64,000 bases of DNA from Woeseia sp. (GTDB lineage Bacteria > Pseudomonadota > Gammaproteobacteria > Steroidobacterales > UBA11654): NCBI GenBank assembly GCA_019653755.1, contig BPCL01000002.1, positions 89,519 to 153,518 of the forward strand, written 5' to 3'. The notes beneath the pieces were generated by a model. That model was not told where the DNA came from. It made no database searches and saw only the letters and a list, made by a program, of their open reading frames with translations. The position numbers and the translations under genes are program-made. Positions 47,602 through 55,544 of the stretch are shown here, piece by piece (positions within the stretch are counted from its first letter, which is position 1; every line of letters starts with the position of its first letter).

Positions 47602-48191
47602 CAGTTAACCGCTTGTTTTAATTGTGATTCAACATTATCCAACCCTGTGTATTGGAAAGAGTAATCTAAGTCCAAAAAATCTGCATACTTTTTAGCATCA
47701 TTTTGTAATGATTCTGATCTAGTTTGAGCTAAATAAACAACTTTTTTATAATGTTTGAAATATTCATTTTTTAATTCTGGATATTTATCTATCGCTAAAC
47801 CTTCAACTACTAATCTTTGAAAATGTTTAACCAGAAAATCGGTTAAATAAAGTGTGCCGATTTCTTGATCAGTAAACTCTTTAAATCTTCTTTGCCCTGA
47901 AAAAAATTCATAGCAATGAGCTCCATCTAATCTTTCAAGATTGTATTCTTTTAGAAATGAGTCCAGCATGCCGCCTGTGCCACAATCAGCATAGGCAACA
48001 AAAACCTTTGAAAACTCATCTTTTAAGGCAATGTATTTTTCTTTAATTTTCTCTGGGATTAACTTTGGGGTGTTATGCAGTTCTGCATTGAGGCATTGGA
48101 TGGTGACATGATCCCATGAGTTGAGCTTTTTTATTTGGTTGAGTTCCAATGAAAGTGCCCCGCAAGCAATAATAAGTACTTTCGAGGTCAT
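47601..48191 (-). CDS. DUF1638 protein
   Basis: 196 residues from ATG 48191; the open frame extends to 48254, but that part overlaps the corrinoid gene. Landmarks: 'VLIIACGALSLELNQIKK', 'VAYADCGTGGMLDSFL' and 'GAHCYEFFSG'. Conserved Cys residues in the first two segments and in 'GAHCYEF' could bind metal or a cofactor. The family is of unknown function but is repeatedly found inside corrinoid methyltransferase clusters, so it may help to load or repair corrinoid. It lies 2 bases after the corrinoid gene and overlaps the next gene by one base. Confidence 0.85.
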   Translation of the reverse strand: MTSKVLIIACGALSLELNQIKKLNSWDHVTIQCLNAELHNTPKLIPEKIKEKYIALKDEFSKVFVAYADCGTGGMLDSFLKEYNLERLDGAHCYEFFSGQRRFKEFTDQEIGTLYLTDFLVKHFQRLVVEGLAIDKYPELKNEYFKHYKKVVYLAQTRSESLQNDAKKYADFLDLDYSFQYTGLDNVESQLKQAVN

Positions 48192-48193
48192 TT

Positions 48194-48879
48194 TTAATTC
48201 TGAGCAGCCACCAATTCTTTCATGGTTTCTACAGCACTTCCTGCATCCATACAATAGGCATCAGCACCAATGGCCTCTGCAAATTCATCATTGAGGGCGC
48301 GCCACCGACCATGATAATGTATTTGTCTCTTAGTCCTCTTTGTTTGAGCTCATCAATCACAACTTTCATATAAGGCATTGTTGTTGTTAGTAGAGCTGAC
48401 ATACCTAATATCGTTGCATTGTGTTCTTCTAGTGCGTTTATAAATTCATCCACATCGGTATTGATTCCAAGATTAAAAACCTCAACCCCCGCACCTTCCA
48501 TCATCATGCCAACAAGGTTTTTACCAATATCGTGGATATCTCCTTTTACTGTTCCTATTACCATTCTGGCTATGGGCTCAATACCAGATGCTGAAAGTAT
48601 AGGTTCCAATAAAGCCATGCCAGCTTTCATGGCGTTTGCTGCTAACAGAACTTCTGGAACAAATAAGATACCATCACGGAAGTCATCGCCGACTACAACC
48701 ATTCCCTCTACTAGAGCTACATCTAAAACCTTGGTGGCTTCCCATCCTCTATCTAAAAGGATCTGAGTTCCTTCTGCAATTTCCTCTGCTAAGCCGTCAT
48801 AGAGGTCTTCATGCATTTGTTCAACGAGTTCATCGTTGTTCAATTCTGAAAGGATAATGTCATCAAATTCTTCGGTCAC
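48194..48879 (-). CDS. Corrinoid (B12-binding) methyl carrier protein, MtbC/MtgC-like (frameshifted near end)
   Basis: About 228 residues. N-terminal helical cap ('LDRGWEATKVLDVALVEGM', 'GDDFRDGILFVPEVLLAANAM'), then the Rossmann B12 domain with the lower-ligand His in 'VKGDIHDIGKNLVGMMMEGAG' (D-x-H-x2-G). I prefer a GTG start at 48879, which has AGGA 9-10 bases upstream; the frame extends to 48894. It breaks near 48297; one base restores 'VGGAPLNDEFAEAIGADAY' and the stop at 48194. This protein carries the methyl group between the MttB-type, MtgA-type and homocysteine methyltransferases encoded around it. Confidence 0.9.
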
Positions 48880-48931
48880 AATCTTATTCCTCAATTTTCC
48901 GATATATAGTACTTGAGGAGAGATTATTTAG

Positions 48932-49975
48932 CTACAAAGTCCTTCTTCTTTTTCTTCTTCGTTTGGTGCCCACTTTTGATGATTCTGGATTAATGTAGCT
49001 GTTTATCATGTTTTTATTGCCTTCTGTCATGGATCCCAAATCACTAATAATTTTATCTACATCTGTTGCTTGAGATGAGGGGCTATAATTTTTTAATGAT
49101 TCTGACATCGCCCTAATATGTACATGGGTTGTTCCACAACAACCACCAATGATTTTAGCACCCATATCAATAGCATAACGAGCATATTGAGCCATCATTT
49201 CAGGTGTTCCATTGTAGGTAATCTTATCCCCTCTAAACTCAGGTATACCGCAATTTGCTTTTGCTACAAGTATCATGTTTTCATCTGGCTTGTATGACTT
49301 AAAACATATTAAGGATCCAATTAATTCAGAGGCGCCTATTCCACAGTTAGCTCCATAACCAAAGACGCTAGGGGAAAAACTCGCAGTTAGATCAGTAAGC
49401 TTTGCAGGTTCTAAGCCCATCATTGATCTTCCATGTGTATCAAAACTGTATGAGCAAATTATGGGTAAATTTGTTTCTTGGGCTCCAAGTAAAGCGGCTT
49501 CCATCTCTTCTTCTGATGACATTGTTTCAATCCATATGAAATCAACACCGCCTGCTTTAAGAGCTAGACTTTGTCTGAGAAAGGCGTCTTTAGCCTTATC
49601 TTTTGATAAATCACCGAGTGGCTCAATAATTTCACCAGTAGGACCTATAGACCCTGCTATAAAAACTTCTTTCTTTGTGTTTTTAGCTGATTTCTTAGCG
49701 ATTTCAGCAGCTTCAAAATTAATTTCATCTACTCTATCCTCATCACCGTGAAGGGATAATCTAAATTCATTTGCTCCAAATGAATTTGTAAGCAAGATAT
49801 CAGAGCCTGCTTGTAAGAAGCTCTCATGATTTGATCTAACTCGATCAGGATGCTCAAGATTCCATAGCTCAGGAGGGTATCCGGACTCTAATCCCATATC
49901 AAATAAGTTCGTACCTGTGGCCCCATCTGCCAATAGGTAACCTTTGTCTTTAATTTTTTCTATAATCCTCAACAT
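48932..49975 (-). CDS. Homocysteine S-methyltransferase (BHMT/MetH N-domain type)
   Basis: 347 residues from ATG 49975; a TTG at 49984 is in frame but lies inside the terminator T tract. The zinc site is intact: Cys in 'YGANCGIGASEL' and the pair in 'IGGCCGTTHVHIRAM'. N-terminal 'LLADGATGTNLFDMG' and 'ILLTNSFGANEF' are diagnostic. It methylates homocysteine to methionine using methyl from the corrinoid protein next door, or possibly directly from a betaine. It ends in a basic tail 'KRRRKRRRTL'. A SAM-II riboswitch and terminator just upstream control it, a strong sign that it makes methionine. Confidence 0.92.
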   Translation of the reverse strand: MLRIIEKIKDKGYLLADGATGTNLFDMGLESGYPPELWNLEHPDRVRSNHESFLQAGSDILLTNSFGANEFRLSLHGDEDRVDEINFEAAEIAKKSAKNTKKEVFIAGSIGPTGEIIEPLGDLSKDKAKDAFLRQSLALKAGGVDFIWIETMSSEEEMEAALLGAQETNLPIICSYSFDTHGRSMMGLEPAKLTDLTASFSPSVFGYGANCGIGASELIGSLICFKSYKPDENMILVAKANCGIPEFRGDKITYNGTPEMMAQYARYAIDMGAKIIGGCCGTTHVHIRAMSESLKNYSPSSQATDVDKIISDLGSMTEGNKNMINSYINPESSKVGTKRRRKRRRTL

Positions 49976-49982
49976 AAGTTCC

Positions 49983-50019
49983 AAAAAAAAACCTGACTGC
50001 TATTGCATATCAGGTTTTT
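49983..50019 (-). terminator. Intrinsic terminator between the SAM-II aptamer and the homocysteine methyltransferase
   Basis: Ten-base perfect stem, AAAAACCTGA pairing with TCAGGTTTTT, with a 13-base loop and a nine-T tract on the minus strand that ends only 8 bases before the ATG. Its 5' arm holds ACCT (50015-50012), complementary to AGGT (50039-50036) of the aptamer pseudoknot. Ligand binding, which hides AGGT, could therefore favour the terminator. It may also end transcription coming from the mttB genes. Confidence 0.85.
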
Positions 50020-50035
50020 AGGAAGTTTGTCCTTT

Positions 50036-50087
50036 ACCTTTTTAGCAATATTTTTATAAGCACCTGCAATCTGGTTCAAATCAGTGC
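50036..50087 (-). promoter_or_regulatory. SAM-II riboswitch aptamer
   Basis: A 52-base H-type pseudoknot on the minus strand. Stem P1: GCAC (50087-50084) with GTGC (50063-50060). Pseudoknot: ACC (50075-50073) with GGT (50038-50036). The conserved core is present: TGATTTGAACC, ATTGCA, TATAAA and GCTAAAAAGG, in the order and spacing of the SAM-II class. SAM-II elements typically sit before metA, metX or betaine-homocysteine methyltransferase genes. Here it is 60 bases before a homocysteine methyltransferase and is followed by a terminator, so high SAM should lower expression. The closely related SAM-V class is the only alternative I would consider. Confidence 0.92.
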
Positions 50088-50149
50088 ATTTAGAAACTTA
50101 TTATGATTATTAAGTGATTACTAGTAAAAATGGAGTTAAAAAGATAACT

Positions 50150-51706
50150 CTATTTCCAGTGTGAATTAGGCTTCATCCTGTCCTTACTGAGTTTTATTGG
50201 GAAATTAGACCTTATTTTTTCATCTGTCTTGCTATCAATATAATTCGGGTAATAGTTTTTCATCATCCCATTTAATTTTTCATGAGCAAGGTCATATATT
50301 GATTGTTTGCCTTGATCTTCCCATTCTTGGGTGGTTCTTCTGTCAGCTAAATCAGGGTATAAAAACTCAGTTTCCATCAGCTCTATGGTTTGAGGATGTT
50401 TTAAATAGTGACCGTCTCCATAGACAACATCATTGATTACGTTATAAGACAAACTTTCATCATTTACTTCAATGCCTTTAACAAGCCTAAGGATATTGCC
50501 TGACATATCATTATCGATAAGAGCCCCTCAAAAGACCAGCCCATGATACTGCCAAGAGCTCCTGCATAATGCGATACAACATTGCTGCCCGCAAGCACCG
50601 CGGCAGTGGTTGTAATTGCTTTTTCATAACCTGCTTGTGCATCCATGGTCTTGGAATCAGTCATTCCACAAGCAACACTAGAAACCAATCCATAGAAATT
50701 ACACATTTGTGCAGTAGCTGCCATAATTAAGGCTTGTTCACCGCTACCGCCAGTGAAAGCTCCTGTCCTTAAGTCTGAAATAAAGGGCCACATTTCAAAA
50801 TCGCAATATGAGCCAGGTCTGATCATATTTACAACACATAAACAGGCGAGTGTTTCAGCAAATGATTGCACCAAGATACCTGCTAGAGAAGCAGGAGCAG
50901 TGGTTCCTGCTTGTGGTGCCGTGCAGACTCCGATATAAAGACCTAATTCCGCCATTCTCACCATTACTTCTGCATTATCTTGACCAAACCTTAAGGGCGA
51001 CACAATTGGACAGCCTCCAATTTCTGCAAAAGGGCGTTTTATATACTCACCTTCTCCTCCGAGAAAGGTATCAAAGAGATTAATTATGGGCTCAATATGA
51101 TCCACGTTATCAACTGCAAGACCAATCCCTTTCTCTGTTCCTGAGATCGCTGCATAAGCAGCATTGATATCATGGGTGAATTTATCTTGGCTGTATTCAG
51201 TGATGGCAAAGGGTTGCCCAAATTGATGTATATGTTCCAATTGATCACAAAGTCTAGCCGCGTCGTAAATATCTACTAGCGTGGTCGGCCGAAATGATTG
51301 TGATTCATATTCAAAAATTGAAATTGGTTCTCCAGAGGTGGATAGGTATGTTTTTTCCCAGAGACCATATAATCGTATTTAGGGTTTATGGCATACATAA
51401 GATGCTCTTTAGGGGCTATATCTAATAGATCTTCAACTAAGGACCTAGGAAATTTAAGGCGGTTATCATCACCAAGAGTGCATCCTTTATCTAGGTATGA
51501 TTAAGTATTTCTGGAATGGGGTCACCTATGCCTATATTTTCGAGCACATCTAAGGCAGTTTTATGAATTTTTTGAATGTCTGAGTCGCTAAGAGGTTTGT
51601 ATTGCCCACCTTCTAGACCTGGATAGACAATCGCTTTTTTTTCCGTGCTCTGTCTTATAGCTCTACGAGCTTTGCTACCGCCACTTCTACGTTTTCTTTC
51701 TGTCAT
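50150..51706 (-). CDS. MttB-superfamily methyltransferase, copy 2 (several frameshifts)
   Basis: Rebuilt protein of about 518 residues of the trimethylamine/glycine-betaine:corrinoid methyltransferase superfamily. The start at 51706 gives a basic N-terminus 'MTERKRRSGGSKARRAIRQ'. Then 'IHKTALDVLENIGIGDPIPE', 'KFPRSLVEDLL', 'ALNKPFAEIGGCPIVSPLR'-like, 'PQAGTTAPASLAGILVQ', 'GAFTGGSGEQALIMAA' and 'DAQAGYEKAITT'. Breaks occur near 51490, 51355 and 50515, and probably elsewhere. No UAG stands at the place of pyrrolysine in archaeal MttB, so it is a non-Pyl member, whose known relatives demethylate betaines. It lies 5 bases after copy 1 and 60 bases before the riboswitch. Confidence 0.85.
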
Positions 51707-51711
51707 ACGAT

Positions 51712-53255
51712 TTAGAAACGGTCTTTTGTTGGCTTGATCACATCTCTTGAAATTTCGATAGGGTAGGTGTCTCGGACTTTTTTATCCGTTTCATCATCTA
51801 TGTAAACTGGATAATGTGAGTTAAGTATCTCTCTCGCTCTTTTTTCAGCTCTTTGTCTCATATCAGGCGAACCTTCAGCTTCCCATTCCTCTTGTGTGCT
51901 TCTATCCGCAAGTGTTGGATAAAGATATTCGGTTTTCATGAGTTCAAGGGTTTGTGGGTCTCTTAAGAAATGCCCCTCACCTTCAACAGTATCTTTTATA
52001 GCCCTATAAGATAAAGTTTCTTCGTTTACTTCGATACCTCTTACTGTCCTCATAACCATTCCTAGCATGTCATTATCAATAACAAGTGATTCAAAAGAAT
52101 AGCCCATAAGGCTTGCCATCATTCCAGAAGACTCGAAACATTATTGCAGCCGGCAAGCGCTGCTAGTGCAACCGTTATACCTTTCTCATAACCTGCTTGT
52201 GCATCAGGGCTTTTTGAATCTGTCATACCAGCGCCCACAGAGCTAGCCAGACCATAGTGATTGGTAATTTGTGCGGATGCAGCACTCATTATAGCTTCCT
52301 CCCCACTGCCTCCTGAAAAAGAGCCTGTCCGTAGATCTGTGACAAACGGCCAAGGGCCAAAAATAACTGGGTGACCGGGTTTGATTAAATCAATCAATAA
52401 CAAACTGGCCAGTGTTTCTGCAATCACCTGAACGAGTGAACCTGCTAAAGCAGCCGGTGATGTTGCTCCAGATTGTGGGGCAATTACAACCCAGACAGGG
52501 GCATTCATTTCTATGGATGCTACTGCCACCTCACAATTATCGGTGCCATAGCGGAGTGGCGAGACCACTGTACATCCACCTCCATGAGCAAATGGTCGTT
52601 CTAAGAATTTACCCTCACCTCCAGCAATCATATCCAGCATTTCAATGGTTGGTTTGACATGATCTCCGCTAGCAAAAGTCAGTGCAGTATGTTTCTGTGT
52701 CCCTACAACACTGGCATAGGCTGTATTGATATCAGTCTTTAATAAGTCTGTAAATTCTGTAGCTACTACTACTCGGGAATAACTATGAACATTTTCAAGG
52801 TAGTCGACCAACCGGGCAATATCATAGACATCATTTATTGTCGAAGGCCTGTATTTTTTAGCCCCTAGATCGAGCATTGTTACTGCTTCGCCTCCACCGT
52901 ATAAGTTAACTTTTTTATCCGACATATCCACATCATGCTTAGGGTCTCTTCCATACATGACAAAGTCTCTGCCAGCTCTTGCTATAACATCTTCCACTAG
53001 TGATCTTGGGAATAATAATCGACCTTGATCTGTAAAAGTGCAGCCGTTCTCTAAGGCAATCTCTTTTAATTCTGGGAGAGGGTTGGCCATACCAATATTT
53101 TCTAGAACATCTAAAACAGTTTGATGAATCTGTTCTAGATCATGATCAGTTAAGGGCTTAAATCTACCACCAATCATTCCTTTTTCGACTACAGGTCTAA
53201 TATTTTGATTCTCTGTAGAGGTTTCTTTACTTCTTCTGGTTCTTCTTCTTGCCAT
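51712..53255 (-). CDS. MttB-superfamily methyltransferase, copy 1 (one frameshift)
   Basis: Rebuilt protein of about 515 residues. Basic N-terminus 'MARRRTRRSKE', then 'IHQTVLDVLENIGMANPLPE', 'LLFPRSLVEDVIARAG', 'RPFAHGGGCTVVSPLRYGTD', 'APQSGATSPAALAGSLVQ', 'GSFSGGSGEEAIMSAAS' and 'DAQAGYEKGITV'. One base is missing near 52138; restoring it joins 'AGCNNVSESSGMMASLMG' across the break. The break is at TGA, not at an amber codon, and there is no pyrrolysine site. The protein probably transfers a methyl from a quaternary amine (glycine betaine or similar) to the corrinoid protein at 48194-48879. Copies 1 and 2 share the same order of motifs but are clearly diverged. Confidence 0.88.
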
Positions 53256-53337
53256 TATGTAAAATCCTTAGTTGATCAATAGAACAATATTACACTGTTT
53301 GTTAAGCAAAAAAATTAAGAATTCAAAAACAAAGGAA

Positions 53338-54630
53338 ATGGTAAATACAGAAACAGAACATGTGGCTTCTTATTATGCAGCTACAATAAATGAGCATAAA
53401 AACTACCCAATGCTCAATGAAGATATAACATCAGATGTTTGTATTGTAGGGGCTGGCTTCACTGGAATTAACACCGCATTAAACCTGGTTAAAAAGGGTT
53501 ATAAAGTAGCGGTGATTGATTCGGCACGAGTTGGTTGGGGAGCGAGTGGCAGAAATGGAGGCCAGTTAATTTCTGGGTTTACCTACAGTAATAAATTTGA
53601 ACAATTTGGAGAGGAAGTTGCTCAATCAGTTTGGAAACTTGGTGCGGATTGCAGTGATTTGGTCAGAGAGACCATAAAAGAGTTTGATATTGATTGTGAT
53701 TTAAAAGAAGGCTTCATTGAAGTGGCTCTTAATAATGTCCAAATGGATGAACTTGTGGAGAGGAAAGAAGAGTGGGATCGGCGAGGTTACCAACATAATC
53801 TCACACTAGTGGATAACAGCGAAATTAATGATTATGTTGGCTCATCAAATTATATAGGCGGCATGATAGATTCAGGTAGTGGGCATCTTCATCCTTTGAA
53901 CTTAGTATTAGGGGAAGCAAAAGCGGCCAATAATCTTGGTGTATCAATCTATGAGAAAACGAAAGCCTTAAACATCAAGCCAGGTAAAGAGGTTCTTATA
54001 GAGACAGATCAAGGTTCGATTAGAGCAAAGCATCTAGTTTTAGCTGGCAATGCATACATAGGTAAGCTCAATCCAAAATTAAGACGCATGATTATGCCTT
54101 CAAACAGTTGCATTATTGCCACTGAGCCATTAGGTGATGAGAGGGCAAAAGAGATCATTGCTAAGGATATGGCTGTTTGTGATCTCAATACCATTCTTGA
54201 TTATTATCGATTGTCCTCAGATAAGAGGCTTCTTTTTGGAGGGCGATATAATTTTTCAGGTAATGAGCCTAAAAATATTGATCAAAATCTGAGAAAAAGA
54301 ATGTTAAATGTTTTCCCTGATCTGGATGATGTGAGAATAGATTATGCTTGGGCCGGAAATGTTGCCGTTACCGTTCATCGTATTCCTCAACTTGGAAGAT
54401 TGACTGACAACATTTTCTATTCTCAGGGCTATTCAGGGCATGGAGTTGCGCCTACTCATATGGCAGGAAAAATCATAGCCAATGCAATTAGTAATGAATG
54501 GGATATGATTGAGACGCTGTCTAAAATTAAGCACATTCAATTGCCAGGCGGTAAGTGGTTCTCTAGCACAGCGATGTCATTGGGCTTGCTCTACTATAGA
54601 CTGCAAGATTTCATAGCCAGTAAATCTTGA
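53338..54630 (+). CDS. FAD-dependent amine oxidase, PuuB-like (DAO family)
   Basis: 430 residues from ATG 53338, though the open frame reaches TTG 53272. It matches E. coli PuuB (gamma-glutamylputrescine oxidase) along its length: N-terminal 'HVASYYAATINEHKNYPML', FAD motif 'VCIVGAGFTGINTAL', 'RVGWGASGRNGGQLISGF', 'GHLHPLNLVLGEA', 'LVLAGNAYIG' and C-terminal 'YSQGYSGHGVAPTHMAGK'. It oxidises a secondary amine, giving an aldehyde, ammonia or amine, and H2O2. Here it stands alone on the plus strand, divergent from mttB and converging on metF (54-base overlap), not with the PuuA-like gene at 28154. A related tertiary-amine or N-methyl substrate is also possible. Confidence 0.85.
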   Translation: MVNTETEHVASYYAATINEHKNYPMLNEDITSDVCIVGAGFTGINTALNLVKKGYKVAVIDSARVGWGASGRNGGQLISGFTYSNKFEQFGEEVAQSVWKLGADCSDLVRETIKEFDIDCDLKEGFIEVALNNVQMDELVERKEEWDRRGYQHNLTLVDNSEINDYVGSSNYIGGMIDSGSGHLHPLNLVLGEAKAANNLGVSIYEKTKALNIKPGKEVLIETDQGSIRAKHLVLAGNAYIGKLNPKLRRMIMPSNSCIIATEPLGDERAKEIIAKDMAVCDLNTILDYYRLSSDKRLLFGGRYNFSGNEPKNIDQNLRKRMLNVFPDLDDVRIDYAWAGNVAVTVHRIPQLGRLTDNIFYSQGYSGHGVAPTHMAGKIIANAISNEWDMIETLSKIKHIQLPGGKWFSSTAMSLGLLYYRLQDFIASKS

Positions 54631-55544
54631 ATTAGACCTTATCTTTATTCCAGCTTTTTTTACTGTTGGCGCTATAGCAGAAAGGTTTCTGGGTGCCATG
54701 AGATGGGCGCCATGAACACCGTCAATTTCTTGGAATTGGTTTATTAATTCTGCACAAATCTCAATACCTTCCTCTATTTGATTTTCTGATTGCTCCATCC
54801 TTTGACCATGCTATCTGGGATTACAGTTCCAAAGAGTTTATCTCTCATCCACTTGGCTGATTTGTCGCTTCTCAGCGGACCGATTCCGACAATGAAAAAG
54901 AGTTGTTCTGATAACCCTGAATCAACGATATATTTCATATAGGTTTTTAATAAATCCACATCATAACAAAATTGCGTTTGTATAAATTTTGCCCCGAGCT
55001 CAGCTTTTTCTTTAAGAGCAACTGGTTCCCAGTTTTCTTCTGGTTCATGAATGATTGCAGCGCCAGCAGGGAAGAATTTTGATCTGGTTTGCAGCTCTCT
55101 GCCTGACATTGTTTGACCATCATCATTCATGGATTGCATGATGGATAGAATTTTCTTTGAATTGATATCAAATACTGCTTTCGCATCAGCTTGATCTCCA
55201 TTTTTTATAGGATCTCCAGCCAGAGTTAGAACATTATTAATACCCAGAGCCGAAGCTCCCATAAGATCACTCTGTATTGCTAATCTGTTTCGGTCTCTGC
55301 AGGTGACTTGGAAAATAGGATCAATTCCTTTGTTTCTCACAATGTTGCAACCAGCCAGACTCGACATATGCGCTGTAGCACCTGGATTATCAGTTACATT
55401 AACTGCGTGAACATGACCTTTTAGTAAATCAATTTTTTCCTCCATCTCTATAGCAGAGGCACTAATAGGTGCAGGAATTTCTGCAGTTATTGCAAAACCA
55501 TCAGAGTTTAAAGTCTGTTCTAGGGTTTTGATATTATCGCTCAT
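54577..55544 (-). CDS. metF: 5,10-methylenetetrahydrofolate reductase MetF (frameshifted)
   Basis: Rebuilt protein of about 320 residues. A TIM barrel with 'GFAITAEIPAP', 'VHAVNVTDNPGATAHMSSLAG', 'DPIFQVTCRDRNRLAIQSDL' and 'GINNVLTLAGDPIKNGD', the FAD and folate site. The frame breaks near 54795, between 'SMVKG' and 'MEQSENQIEEGIEICAEL'. It interconverts methyl-THF and methylene-THF. Beside corrinoid and DmdA-type demethylases, the oxidative direction is likely, by inference. Its start overlaps the end of the BCCT gene (ATGA). The last 54 bases overlap the puuB-like gene, and the true C-terminus may be a few residues shorter. Confidence 0.88.

Noticed and set aside
51491..51706. TAG ending the first piece of MttB copy 2 as a possible pyrrolysine codon
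   Set aside because: It lies near residue 70, far from the Pyl position of MttB, and the homologous sequence resumes in a different frame, so it is a frameshift and not readthrough.
52119..52140. Stop within MttB copy 1 as pyrrolysine or selenocysteine readthrough
   Set aside because: The codon is TGA but the downstream homology is in another frame, so a missing base explains it; no SECIS-like hairpin was seen.
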